Below are positions 11,461 through 24,050 of a DNA stretch of 64,000 nucleotides, piece by piece (position 1 is the first letter of the stretch; each line of letters begins with the position of its first letter). Below the pieces are notes generated by a model. That model was not told where the DNA came from, did not search any database, and saw only the letters and a program-made list of their open reading frames with translations. The translations under genes and the position numbers were made by a program. The stretch is from Rotaria macrura (lineage: Eukaryota; Rotifera; Eurotatoria; Philodinida; Philodinidae), in assembly GCA_900239685.1 (NCBI GenBank), contig OENT01000392.1, positions 1 to 64,000 on the forward strand, read 5' to 3'.

Positions 11461-13070
11461 TGAAATTCACACTGGTCAAAGTACGATTAATGAAAGGTTC
11501 ATAACAGCAAAAATCAAAACTGCGAAATTCAAAGTAGCAAAAAATCACAAAAGCGAAAAAAGAAATGAGGGTATGTAGAAAATAGCTAGAAAGAGCATGG
11601 AAAAAAGTATCTCAGAGCATTATTTTTAACGGAGACTCATCATGGTCGATTTATATGTAAGCGATAGTACATACCCATTCTGCTCTTCCAGACCCACTGT
11701 TTTATTTTTCCTTATTCTTTACAATGCATGTTTGTTCTTATACACAATTGAGATGCTACCCAGACGATTCGTTTCCATTATCGGAATCCGACAAGCTTGT
11801 ACAGAATTTTTATCAAACCGTCACAATCCGATCCGATTCCAGGAAACGGAATCACTCTTTTAGCCTTAGTGTCGAATGCCTACCGAATCCTATCGTAAAG
11901 TTTTGGCGGAATCTGACGTAGGCTTTTGAACCCTTTCTGGGAATGTCCCCAAATACTAATTAGTATTCAATTAATTAAATAGGTTTCTTCCTTTGGATCC
12001 GTCTTTATTTTTGTTTTCCAGAATTCGATCGGATTCATCCCCCTGGGCAGCAAAAACACCTACAGCCCACAGAATCTATTGGCATTGTTAAAAGTGTCAT
12101 CGAACGGAAACTTTGAGATTATCAAGTCACAGACAAATGTTTCAAAATTTCGGGCAACGATACAATTTTTTAACTCGAAGATTGAACCCTATTTAATTAT
12201 TTGAGTACTGAGTAGTATTTAATCCTAACATCATAACCTGGTCAGGACTCTGCATTTTATTCAGTTGGTTTCCAACGGAGCATCCTATGGATTTCTAACA
12301 CTAGAGGTCTAACTTTTATTCCGTGACCTATTTTCCAGCAGAATTTCATCGGCATTTCCGAAATTTTCAAATTGATCACATTTCTGTCAGAATCATTTTG
12401 GAGGCATTAAAACAGTGGATTCTCTTGAAAAGCCTATTTTCGGAGTCCCACTGTGACTGAAACGTTGAACTCGGATATTTCATAAAAGCTTGAATATTGC
12501 ACAATTGTAAAAGGGTGCGGGTATAGGTCTGGGTGGCAATACAAGCGTCAGTATTGGATGTAAGTGTAACTCATTTACTTTCACAAACCAAACTCACCAC
12601 CTCTATCACATCCATGCCCACACGCACATTCATCACGCCTACATCCACGGAGAGCTCTAGCCAACTAGGCTTAAATCTTTAGATAGTCATATTTTGGATT
12701 CATTTTTCGTATGGTATGTATGACAGTAGGTTTTCTGGGGAATCGAATTCAAAACTGTTGAGTTTCATGTTCTGACTATCTTCGATCTTTTCATTAAGTG
12801 TCTCTTAATACTAAAAACAACATATAAAATTCATTTTGTTTGTAGTCGTGTCTTCATATTGATTGTTTTGAAGAATGGAGCAATCAGACTAATATTTCTG
12901 ATTTTCGTCGACAATTGTGAATTTTAATGAGAATTGAAGAAATAGAAACACAAATGCAATGATCACAGAAAAATTATATTTATATTTTTATTGGATGCGA
13001 GTGATGTGTAACTGCCGGTATGGATGAAGACACTCTCACCCATCTACACAATAATATAAAACTAAGTGCA
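11461..13070. other. Repeat-like intergenic DNA
   Basis: No gene is supported. At 11780-12060 motifs such as AATCCGATCCGATTCC recur in degenerate form. At 12413-12454 a short inverted pair starts CAGTGGATTC and ends GGAGTCCCACTG, which may be a remnant of transposon ends. Open frames at 11642-11921 follow the same degenerate repeat and are not gene-like. Confidence 0.35.
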
Positions 13071-13081
13071 ATATTAAATGT

Positions 13082-16019
13082 TCATGATTTGTAGATGGGC
13101 TCAGTAGCAAAATCAATTTTTTGAGTCGTTAAACATCTATTGTTATCAATAATTCTTGATAATTTCAAGCTAAATTTGACGATCAATAGCTGCAAAGAAA
13201 TTCAATTTTAGTTATCAACAGAAAATAAATACATCAAATACTTACTGTTATGGTAAAAGCTGTAAGGCAAATTATTATAAAACTCATAAGAAAAAGAATG
13301 TATAAGCCAGAAATATAGAGAGTTGGACTACGGTTTTTCCTTTTAGTGTCAATAATAAATTTGACAAAGCTTAATAAAGGAATGGCGATCAAGATGCCAA
13401 GAATAACCAGAATGATAATGTTCAACCAAGCAAACTAGAAATTGAAAATAATTTTTTTAAAATTTACTTTAAATTAAAATGTCAAGTGTTTTGACATCCT
13501 TGAAACTCCTAAAGATAGTGAAAATTGAGAAAACATGTAAAATTTCAATCGAATAGTCCACTGTTCGTCGTTAAGTAATTGTTTTATATGTATTCCGAGA
13601 CATTTCATATTTCTCCATCGTATACGTTCTTAAATTCTTTACAAAATCACATGCTTCAATTTACTTGCATGATATTGATCATCATTGAAAAACCTCATAA
13701 GTTTTGAACTGTATTTCGACACAGTTCATGCTCATTCTAATTGAAACTTTTAAGCCCATTTTCTTGTTATATCTTCGAGAAAAACATTTTCATTTGAGAA
13801 CAATTCATCTATTTAATATTCGAAACTTTTGCTGTTATTTCGAACCATATCATCTGCAATTTTGCATTTCTATGTGAAAACTCATTATAATATTGTTCCC
13901 TTTTTCTGAACAAGTATTCATGAAAACAAAGAACCTTTTGATTTTCAAACTTCACCTATTATGATGTCTTTAGAATAGTCAAATTTTGTTTTCCAAGAAC
14001 ATATAGAAAAGAGCTACAATACTCTACTTAAAATTATTACAGTCGTCTGGTATTCACTTGCAGTGACTTGTAGCACGTACAATGGAGATTCCCTGTATGT
14101 GTAACTGCTGATATATGAATTCCTTCAAATCAAATTTCATTCATACATTCGTATAGAGCACACTCGATATGCTTGCTTTTTATGTCGAGTTATCCGTATA
14201 CTATTCATCAGCAATAGGGCCAGATTTTCAATATCAATAACACCAATGAAAAGCAAATATTAGATTTGAATATCGATCATTACCATTTGCAATGCAAATT
14301 TTGGACATTACGTGGTAGCCCTGCGCTTTATGAAGGAAATATAGTATCTTCAAAGAGTAAGAATGCATATTTGAATTAAAATGGAAAGAGACTAACATGA
14401 ATTATTCAATTTACTAACTGGCTTCTTAATTGATGTTGAAATTCAATGACGCTCGACCCTGTTTACTTTTATTACATATCCAACTGATATAAACTGTATA
14501 AAAAGTAAATTCATCGTCTGCTAAACTATTTACGTCATTCATCTTATTTCTTGGGCCTTTTTGTTTCAATGTGTGCAGAATTCTACAATGCATTCGATGT
14601 AAGAATTGCATCTTATCGTCTTTCACTAAATCCATTTCGATTTCTCGGACATTCAATAGCGTTTCTGATCCCACCTACTGTTTTATTGTCACGTTCTATG
14701 ATACAAAATGTTCAGAAAGTCTGGATGCGGCTTAGCCAGTGTCTCTTATCATCTCAATCTATTCAGTTCTACATGTTCGAGATCATAATCGTAACCAAAA
14801 ACCTATATCATTTAATCACGTAGAACAGATTCAAAATCATTTCTTTTACATTATGCGCACGCCACTATAACATTATGAGCCGACTATATTCTCTTTATTA
14901 AGTACTGACGAACTGTTGATACTTTATAATCTTGGTAGAAAATTCGACTATGCTCTGCACAACTAGATAGGTGAAATGTAATTTGGAGAATATCGATACA
15001 AGTGCATCATATATACAACGGAACATGAGAACAAGCGATTTGAAGATTTTTGGATTTTTTAAACACTTGAGGAATCCGTTTTGATTTTAAGAATTTATAA
15101 AAAGCGTTTCTGAAGATCTTGAGATCATTGACATTTCGATATTTAATGACTTTCATCGTCGTTGTATTTTAAATCCAATCTCCCACAACTTCGAGAATTT
15201 AGAGAGAAAGATACAGACTTTTTTAGATTTTGAAGCTTGATGAATTTCGAAAATACACTTTTTAGGATTGAAAGCCGCTGATTACCCACGTGTAATTCAG
15301 TCACCCACTTGTTTAACATACCACGCGTAGGCCCCTGCGATGATATCGGTAAGTGACGAATACGCCAAAGCTGTACAATAGAACTGGAATAAGAACTGAA
15401 CCGATTGTTATAGCTAGTTCAGCAGTTTGTAAATCAGATACATCCACCGTCTTATGAAATTGAGATGTTATTGTAATGACTCCTAAAATTACCTAAATAA
15501 TAGATTCATATAGATATCAACAATAAAAACAAGAAATTTCGAATGTTTTAGCGCTATTTTTCGATTCTGCATAGGAGTATAGATGTTGCTAGGATTTCTG
15601 AAAAATCTCTTATTCAAGCTTGATTGAATAATAATTCAGTCTGTCTGTCGGCATATTTGCAACAAAAGGACCTCAAATGGTGGAAAAGTATAAATACTGT
15701 TCAACTCTTCATTTTCATGTGTATCCTGCCTAGATTTGGACATAGATATTAAATTTTTGGTGCATGTACTACACAGGAAGCATCATCGATTTCAAACTAC
15801 ACACAGACTATGCTCTAGACACTGCTTCACATTATCATTCAATAGTAAATAAGAAATGCAAGAAAATCTCACAAGATAAACGCTGAGTATGATCAAAAGA
15901 ACTATTCGTGTTCGTCTAATTTCCGGATTATGAGCTGGAGACGAAGCTTTGATAACATGAATAGCTGCACCATCCACCATAGCCATCTTTTCCGATCCTG
16001 AATCGTCGTGCATTTCCAT
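13082..16019 (-). CDS. Four-transmembrane protein, four exons
   Basis: Four exons join with frame kept at every junction: 16019-15873, 15492-15322, 13434-13246 and 13189-13082 (TGA), giving 204 residues. Donors are GTGAGA, GTATGT and GTAAGT; acceptors are TTTAG, TCTAG and TTGCAG. A hydrophilic N-terminus of about 37 residues precedes TM1, which spans the first junction (IVLLIILSVYL plus VILGVITITS). TM2 is ITIGSVLIPVLLYSFGVFV, and exon 3 holds TM3 (NIIILVILGILIAIPLLSFV) and TM4 (ISGLYILFLMSFIIICLTAF). Arginine/lysine clusters follow TM2 and TM3. A minus-strand AATAAA lies about 90 nt past the stop (12992-12987). The frame is open upstream to 16241, so an earlier start is possible. I do not recognise the family and assign no function. 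Intron 2 is 1.9 kb and contains no gene I can support. Confidence 0.65.
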
Positions 16020-16249
16020 TGTGTACAGCTGTATGAGACTTCGAATAAACATAGAAATAAATAGAGTACAAATAAGAGAGCAGTAGTAGGGAAAAGCAAG
16101 AGAAGTCAATATCAGTAACTGTGTTCTGTTTCTGGTCGAACGATCGTATGTGCTACAGAATGATGAAAAACATCTGGTATGGCTCATACGAATAGAACGT
16201 ATCGCACCAATTTCTGAAGGAAAAGAGAATGGTAGGAACATTTTCAGTT

Positions 16250-18700
16250 AATCAGTAAATACCTATTCAATGATTCTTGATCTGAGCATGATGAGAAAGT
16301 CCCACTGTTAGACGATATGATACAAAAATCATGTTTTCCATTCTTTTTATTTTATTTTTTATGTTAATGTATCCTGCATTTGTTTACTAATAGAACGTAC
16401 TTGATTTTCACAGAACACCTTATCAACGTAATCAATATTTTAATGGATGACACGCCCCGAATATATATCCCTTCATTCTTTCATGAAAGCAATGGTACTG
16501 ACTTCATGCCATAAGTGGTATGGAAGAATATCACCGAGAAATATTCAGAATTTCTCATCGTTATGAAAACAACGCATTGTAATATAATACTATTCCAAGG
16601 TGAATTTGAAACGCAAGCTAGTCTGATCTAGATATGACTTAGATTCAACCTTTCGTCTCTATATAAATCCAAAAAATAAGGTTCACCAACGCGTTTAGGG
16701 GTGATTGTGCTCAAAACATTTTCATGGTTGCAATGTAAACTTTAAACAGAATGAGACAACGCCTCTTCTAAATAGTACGATCGTGACTCCAAAGCAGATT
16801 TTATCTACTGTAACAATTTTAGAAATGAAGAAAAAGTTCAAAAGAGACATTGTTATAAGAAAATATTGTAATAATTAGACGTCAGCATTTCGATTGCAGA
16901 CTATTCATGTTGCTATCTTGTGGTTTACATGTAGTCATCGAAGCCTATTCTACGCTAGTACGAATGAGCAGCTACTATTTTTATGTACTCCCACTGACTT
17001 TCCTATACATCTAAACTCCATACACATGAACATAACTGTAAGAGAATTTTAGTATTTTGTATTATCTGACCAAACATTTGTGATATTGAACCATTGTTTT
17101 AAAACCTGGTTTTTGTTGATGATAATGCATAATCTTATTGAAGACTGATTGATGGAATTAGTCTTGATGTTGACTAATTATGGATAAAATTAAATTATCC
17201 GCAAGATGACTTTTTTTCACAGTTCTTTGTCATTCCTTCGAAAATCGGTGTGTCAGAAATATTTTCAGTGCACGATCGGAAATTTAAATAAATTACTCAA
17301 GTACAAGAGAAAGAAACTCCGCTATATCTATGAGTTTAATTACTAAAGTTAGTTGGAAAATAGAATGCAACGGATAGATAGTGCTATTTACTTGTGTTTG
17401 GGGTCAAAACTTGAACATAATCAACGACGCTGCTATTTCAAAGCATCCTTTTTCATAAGCAACGCAGAGAAGTGAAAAGAATATTATCTGGTAGAGAATT
17501 CAATTGTCGACATCACCGTTACAAAGTTAAGATTTTAAATTTCGCTTTCAGAAGGAAAAGATGAAATCTAAAAATCAATGACTTTTATGACACAGGAAAT
17601 TCTCAAAACTTCGCCAAATAGCAAGGTTTTGTTCAGCGTTTTAGTCTCTTTCTCATGTATAAACTAGTTGTTATTGAGATTGATTGCATTACTCATTTTT
17701 CAATGCGGTGATTCATCGGCAACAACAAAAACAAAATTTTAGAAGAATGGTTCGATATCATGGAATTGGTAGAAAAGAAAATGCAAAATATTAAAAGTGT
17801 CTTAAAATTAGGTCCATTGTTAAGTATAATATCTACTCACATTTAGTCTTTCTGAAATGGAGTTTTATTGCGATGAAATCATCAATAGAGCCCGACAAGC
17901 GTATTGACTTCAATTGTACAGAATCGTTAAGGAAAAAATACTCTTACTATCAACGAAGATTTAGTTTGTCTCCTTAATTGATATACGCACGTGGTAGTTA
18001 AAAAAATAAAAATAAGAAAATAGAAAAAAATCAGAAGAAATAGAAGAATAAGACAATAGTAAAGACAGTATGAGAAATAACTAGTCGACTATTGAATAAG
18101 AGAAGCAAAAGTAAACAAGAGACAAACAACAATAATAGTTAGAAGAAGAAGAAGAAGAATTGATCTACTGGCAACAGCATGCAATTAACAATACAACGAT
18201 CTAATTCATTGAAGATTGTTGTAAACCGTTTATACATGTGTGCCTGTGAAAGCCGAAATCGCCGTTTTCATAAAGAAAAGGAACTGATCTGTTGTTTTCT
18301 AGTTTGACCCACACACATCATTCAATCACCTGGGCTATAAACGTTTCAGTTAAAAATTTTGGGGCGCATGAGTATCTAGATTGAGGGATAATCCACACTC
18401 ACGATGTAATTCTTTAATTCATTGTTTCTTCATGATCGCTCAGTTTCCAAGAACAAACATATTTTTGTCTAAGAACACAACATTATTCTTGACGTAGTTA
18501 ATCTATTGCAATTTGGTCTTCATTCATATCTTCTGGTTATCATACATCGATATTCTAATAGATTGACAAGAAATATTTTGCATTTTGTTTTTAAATTTCT
18601 TAGAACAGTAGATGAAGTTCTAGAAGTTTCCATACTACTAAGAATATATAAAGAAAGTACAAAGGTCTTTCGAACAACAACGAAACTATGGATATGAACG
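16250..18700. other. Intergenic
   Basis: AT-rich non-coding DNA with an A/G-rich tract at about 18000-18170 that includes an (AAG)n run near 18142-18160. No gene or mobile element recognised. Confidence 0.45.
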
Positions 18701-18734
18701 TTGATCTTGAATTAGAAATGAAGATATTTCGTTG

Positions 18735-19045
18735 AGAGCTACGATTACTCTTTCTTCATGAATTCTGTTTGGATCGTAAATTAACTGAAGCAGCGCGATG
18801 GGCAACGATGCACTTACCATCACTAAAACGCAACATTGGTTCAATCAGTTCAAGAGCGGTAACTTCAAACTCGACGATTTACCTCATTCCGACAGACCAC
18901 TAGAGGTGAATATCAATGTTTCAACACAGCTTATCGAAGAAGATCCTAGATCGACTTTGCAGTGTTTAGCAGAGCGACTTGGATGCTCTTATACTGGTGG
19001 AAACACATCTGGACAAATTAGGCAAGGGTGTGGGTGTAGATAAGA
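18735..19045 (+). pseudogene. Mariner transposase N-terminal fragment, frameshifted
   Basis: The central frame (18798-19000) carries the mariner paired-type DNA-binding region: TKTQHWFNQFKSGNFKLDDL, then SDRPLEV, then LIEEDPRSTLQCLAERLGCS. These match the mariner HTH signatures usually written WFxKFRSGDFSLEDxPRSGRP and LAERLGVSxTTV. Just upstream in another frame is LHEFCLDRKLTEAAR, the family's N-terminal helix. Just downstream, after a one-base shift near 18997, VETHLDKLGK continues the match. The D,D34D catalytic half is absent; the fragment ends in a GGTGTGGGTGTAG stretch. No flanking TIRs were found. It is a dead, truncated copy. Confidence 0.75.
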
Positions 19046-21024
19046 GCAATAGCCAAACTCAGACCCACACCACTATGCTTAGCTTCTAGACTTGAAATTA
19101 GATTTCTCTAAATGAGAACTATCATCGTTTCTAAGATAAGTGATTGATCCAAAAGCGTTTATTTTTACGATCGGTCCAAAATCACATTCACTGTATGAAA
19201 TCTTGTATCAGAACATGACGCTTCGAGATTTTATACCTCTCAATCATCGACTCCATTACTTTTGTACATACCAAGGTGACATGAAAGAACACAAGAGTAT
19301 TTTGAAAAATTAAGTTTAGAACAACCAGACGTTTGTTATATTTCCCTAGGGAAAAGAATCTATTCTTTTTAAAAATGAGTTTAGCAAATCTGTCTCTCCT
19401 GCATTGCAAAGCGTTTAGTACAAAACTAGTCACAATGATTTTATGTATTACCAAAATTGCCACCGGTTTCCACATACTCGAATGAGGAATCGATTCGTGA
19501 AAATCTCACTTTGAAAAATTGTGTATTAACTCAAAAAATAGCTTCCTTTTCGATAATAATTACTTGAAGGTCTTTGCATTGCATCTCTTCAAGATTTTTT
19601 CTATGCTCTATTGAGAGAACACAGCTCATTCCTACTGTGTGCAGTCAAGTAACTTTGAACACGTTCGATTGACAGTATCAACTAACCAAAAAACTATGAT
19701 AGTAAAATCTTTACACTCATGTAGTTTTGTTTCGTTTTATATCCATTGAGTAAGTGTCAATATGATCAAATAATGGGAAAATGCAGGTAGACATGAGAAT
19801 AGATTACATAATAATAAGTTTCTTCAAATGCTAAAAACATTCACATTGTAGTAGCAGAACAACAGCGTTCAATGTAGAAGATACACTGGTAAATATTTCA
19901 AAAATATGCTTTTATTTTTTTATGCAAGTAAGAAGAACTCTAACATTCGTTCTGTATTATAAAAAATACATCCTATAAGTGCAATTAAACCACGTCAAAG
20001 CATATATTCAAAAAAATGGATATTCATTTCACGACTTGGATGTCCATAGATTACTGTCATGAATCATATTCTTTCTTCACGATTTAATTAAAAGGTGAAC
20101 TCGTATTAGAGAGAGATATGGTCGCATTCTTGTTTTGTTAAATATTTGATGAAATCTTTATCTTTCAGAAGGTAAAATAAAAACTAATGATAATAGAATT
20201 TCACCATTTCGAATATGTTAGTATAAAATTTACTCAATATCTCACGTAGTTGATCTACATTCTACTGTAAAATTTTACAAATCTGTACATCACTTTTTCT
20301 GTGCAATCGATCTAGATACGAATACTATTGTACCTCGTCAAGATTCAAGATTTCCGCGTCTGTCTAGCTACCGATCGAGTGGAGTGGGGTTATGATTATC
20401 CTAGATTGCTTAACTCACACCAAAACCTGTCTTACATTCTCATTCACACCCTACTTTTAAAATAATACGCTAAGCATAGTATCATTTTTTTACGGCTCTT
20501 TATTTCGAATATATATTAGAATTCTGCTCATTAACACGCTTTAACTGAAAATATCCACTAATATGTGATTCTTCTCAACGAAAGAAGATGAACATTGGAT
20601 TCCAATACTAAACAGGGCCCATTAGTATTTATTTTTAAAGCAACATCTTGCTTGAAGTAAATATTATAAGATATTCATGAAATCCATTTTAGTCAACATT
20701 GAAGTTAGCATCATTTTGGGTTACTAAATACTTTCATCTTTCATGCATCGACACACGTTGAAAATTTATATGATTGTAATATTTGCGATATAAAAAAATT
20801 GGAATGATGTTTTAGCTGAGTTTGAACAAGCATCAGTGATCTTTTGTAAAGTTTCTGAATCGTAAGCAAATCAGAAGTTTATCGAGCGAAGCATAAGTCG
20901 ATATGAAAATACATATTGAAATAAAATGACACATACCGATATCAATAATAAACTACAGAAAGACCTAAGTTGTGCGTGTTGGTTTATGTTATCGATGAGT
21001 GCAGATGTTTCTAAGAAAACCTGA
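19046..21024. other. Intergenic
   Basis: No supported gene. The 95-codon minus frame at 19188-19475 has no recognisable motif or splice support. Confidence 0.4.
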
Positions 21025-21032
21025 ACACAAAC

Positions 21033-21258
21033 TAGAGTCTTGCAGGTTAACCTTAACCTACCCTAACCTGTCCTAACCTATAGGTTAGGTTAGGTTTAGG
21101 TTGCAGAGTTCGTAGGTTAGGTTAGGTTAAGGTTGCAAAGCTCGTATGTTAGGTTAGGTTTAGGTTATAGAGAGCTTAGGTTAGGTTAGGACAAGGTTAC
21201 GAAGTTATTCAGTAGGTTAGGTTTAGGTTACAAAAAAGTCGTAACCTGCAGGACTCTA
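21033..21258. mobile_element. hAT-type MITE containing TTAGG-like minisatellite
   Basis: The left end reads TAGAGTCTTGCAGGTTA; the reverse complement of the right end reads TAGAGTCCTGCAGGTTA, 16 of 17 identical. Both sides are bounded by the same 8-bp duplication ACACAAAC (21025-21032 and 21259-21266). The TAGAG start and 8-bp duplication point to the hAT superfamily. Inside are about five degenerate copies of a 30-35-bp unit, each made of GGTTA/TTAGG pentamers plus a short spacer (TTGCAGAGTTCG and variants). An opposite-strand copy at 21047-21082 makes the left part a hairpin. There is no coding capacity. Confidence 0.85.
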
Positions 21259-21266
21259 ACACAAAC

Positions 21267-22240
21267 TCATATCCATTTGCGATCCCGTCAGTATTCACAC
21301 ACAATCCGAGTTTAATTCCATTGTTGGCTCGCTAATATTCCATATTTGTTATGAGTTTAATTGTCGTTCCAAACTGCTCAATAACGTTAAGATTTCATTC
21401 GATGACTTCTATTCAGTTTCTCATAATTTTCACCATCGCTACTGTAGTCTTTAGAAACTGGAATATAAATTAACATTGTATTTCAAACAAAGCTGAGAAC
21501 TTCTTTTTGAGTAGTTCGTTTAACTTTCTATCGATGCTTTCGATACTTCAAAACAAAATTGACCCTCTCTCAGCTGTTCTCGATCGAAGAGAAGTATGTG
21601 AACAGTACCGGGAAACTTTATTTATTAAATTGTCCCACTATCGATATATCACATGCCTATGAATAAATCCGAAATGTTACGGTTGTTGATAAAATGAAGA
21701 AAATATTGCTCATGATTCAATAGATTCTAGAAAATCATCCAAAGTAGCATGAGAAAAAAGATAAATCATATACTAGTCACTCGTAATTGCAAATAAAAGT
21801 CTGCATTAAATTTTTGCGTCAATTGTTCAAACGTCGCTTGAACATTATTTTGTATGAAATTCTAGTTTGTCTTTTACAAAGTTGCACAATTATTTATTCT
21901 CTTTATACAACTGAATTAAAATAAAATGTAATTTATCTGTTCCAAACGTCTGCTTACGTTTAGACACTGTTGTTATCGAAGCGATCTGCAACCACATTGA
22001 ATTACGACTTGGAGACCATGAAGGGTATAATGTACCAGAGATGAACGGCAAGATGATTTAAACCACATTCACTTGTGTAGTTTCGTCTTGACTCGAGGCA
22101 AAACGAGGACGAGGTAGTTTCAGATTATTGTGAGTCGACTGGTCTCCTGACGACTGTTATTAGTGAATAAATTTCAATTTTTTAACGACATCAGCCACTT
22201 ATCGTGCAGTTTTTTTGAAGCGTTTAGATTGATGGTTTAA
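21267..22240. other. Intergenic or unassigned intron sequence
   Basis: One stretch at about 21960-22060 is less AT-rich and stays open for about 33 codons (DTVVIEAICNHIELRLGDHE) after a plausible acceptor. It could be an exon of the membrane-protein gene downstream, but the frame cannot be linked to it. The rest shows nothing. Confidence 0.3.
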
Positions 22241-22252
22241 TTCAACTGACAG

Positions 22253-22631
22253 ATATTGATTTTGATCTCATTACATATTTATTTACATTAACAGCACTTT
22301 TTTGGACCTCTTTATATGCTACAAGTGCATTTAGTTTTTTTAATCTAGCTGCATCGATTACGTATAATTTCTATGAGAGTCATTCCCAATCATCGAACCC
22401 GGTTGACTTTCAGTCTGAATTCAATCGTATTTCAGCCTTTGAGGGAATTCTGTATCGGATTCATTCACCTAGGTTAGTTTGATCTTATGAAATAAAAGAA
22501 ATAGAGTTGGTTGTTATATGCTGTTGTAAAATGCATTAAACAAGTTCTTTTTTGCTAGATTCTTGTTGAGGCGAGGTGATGGCCAGGCAGATTTTTCTAC
22601 TACTTCGTCCATCTCTGACATACAATCATGA
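22253..22631 (+). CDS. Membrane protein, C-terminal two exons (5' end not found)
   Basis: An open frame of 73 codons (22253-22472, or 22295-22472 if the second acceptor is used) ends at CCTAG|GTTAGT. It splices in frame to 22559-22631 (acceptor TTTTTTGCTAG), stopping at TGA. The product has one clear membrane segment (ITYLFTLTALFWTSLYATSA) and then a polar tail of about 70 residues rich in Ser, Asn and Gln with a basic patch (SPRFLLRRGD). An AATAAA at 22692-22697 sits 61 nt past the stop. Acceptor, donor, frame continuity and polyA signal support a real gene end. I could not find upstream exons in 19-22 kb with confidence and do not recognise the family. Confidence 0.45.
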
Positions 22632-22699
22632 TACAAACAGCCTTACTTCGTGGGTCTTTTTTCTTTTATTATCTCGATGGTTACTATATAGAATAAATA

Positions 22700-23837
22700 A
22701 AAAGACTTATATCTGTTTTTCACTTTCTAGCATGAATAGTTCAGAAGTTAACATTGATTAGGAGAGATGAATTAGAAAGAAAATGTTTGCTTGCTTGAAA
22801 TTCTTCTATTCTATTCCAAAATTCTAGCGACAAAGAAAACACCAATGTCACGTCAATATCCCCATACACAATCGAACGTTAAAGTTTGTTGAAAAGAACT
22901 TGTGATCAATTTGCTGTAGCAGGAGTACGTTAATAAGAAGAATGGAAAATCGAAATCACTGATTTTTCTTCGAACACAGAATTTTCATTCCACAATGAAT
23001 TCACTAGCTTTCTATACTACAAAATTTTCTATAAATCAAACAGATTGCGATAGACGAGATATTTATCTGATTCCACAAAAAAAGAACAAATTTAATATTA
23101 GTTCAGCGAAAAATGGTAACGATGATCTCCTCAGTTATCAGTGTAAATCAATGATACGTACATTGATAGCCTCTTAATCACAACAGTGAGATTTTCAGTC
23201 GAAATCTACTGGTATGAGATAAAAATTAAAAATTTCTTTTCCTCGACGTTTAGCTTTCGTGCCTTATCCAATACTATCGGAAGTTCTTCATGGTTTCCTC
23301 TCATGAAGTTTGAGTGGAATTATACACTTGTTGAAATGTTGCTTAGTCCATAGAACTCCACGTTCAATTTTTCGAGAAATATCTAACATATAATCTTATT
23401 TGTGCACTCAAACACTTACGAACCCTTGTACAGAGTCTATAAGAAATGTACTAAGGGTCGCTAAAGAGCGACATATCGAGCATCCCAATTAATAAAAAAT
23501 CCAAAATGTGCGCACCGTACAATTCAGTTAATTAAAAGAAAATCAGTGACTGAACGGTTGAGTTGTTCATCTCAAAATGTGAATCTATTGAAAATTTCAG
23601 AACTCTATCAAGTATGTACTATTGTGACAACGTCGTCAAGATACTTCACTTAGCTAATAGACAGAAGATTGTGAAAGTGATAAAAAGTTGTTATGGGTAT
23701 TACTATTCATGTTTTTCCATGTTCATTCACTGATCTTACTTCATAGTTCATCATTAAGTTTTATTTAGCATTACATTGTCAATCGAATAGTATATAAAAT
23801 GGCCATGCAATTAGATAAAAGCTCTTTCAAAAGTCAA
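22700..23837. other. Intergenic
   Basis: No supported gene. The 60-codon frame at 22995-23177 lacks motifs or splice context. Confidence 0.4.
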
Positions 23838-24050
23838 TTAATCATTCATGTCTTTATTTTGAATCATGAGAATTCTCTGTTTGATAAAGAAACCAAGCAG
23901 GATGAAGGTTTCATCGTTCGACCTGAAATGTACAAGAATGGGTTGATTCTCTAGAACATCGAAAAGTTGCAAGGTGAATGGGCTTTGTTTTCTTATCGCC
24001 TTGAAGTCGCCCAACATCTTCTGCCTCCTATATCCCAAACGATAATAGTG
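23838..24050 (-). CDS. Possible terminal exon of an unknown protein
   Basis: About 70 codons of balanced composition end at TAA (23838). They read like folded protein (KAIRKQSPFTLQLFDVLENQ, then ILVHFRSNDETFILLGFFIK) and are less AT-rich than the surroundings. The first in-frame ATG is internal, so if real this is a last exon whose upstream partner I did not identify. A minus-strand AATAAA lies about 73 nt past the stop (23765-23760), though such hexamers are common here. The opposite-strand frame at 23967-24260 overlaps it and looks less protein-like. No family recognised. Confidence 0.28.
   Translation of the reverse strand, partial: HYYRLGYRRQKMLGDFKAIRKQSPFTLQLFDVLENQPILVHFRSNDETFILLGFFIKQRILMIQNKDMND

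Noticed and set aside
14426-14823. Opposing frames within the 1.9-kb intron of the four-TM gene
   Set aside because: Neither has motif, splice support or plausible start context; likely random.
19010-19050. Possible telomere-type TGTGGG array
   Set aside because: Only one to two imperfect units (GGTGTGGGTGTAG); too short to call telomeric.
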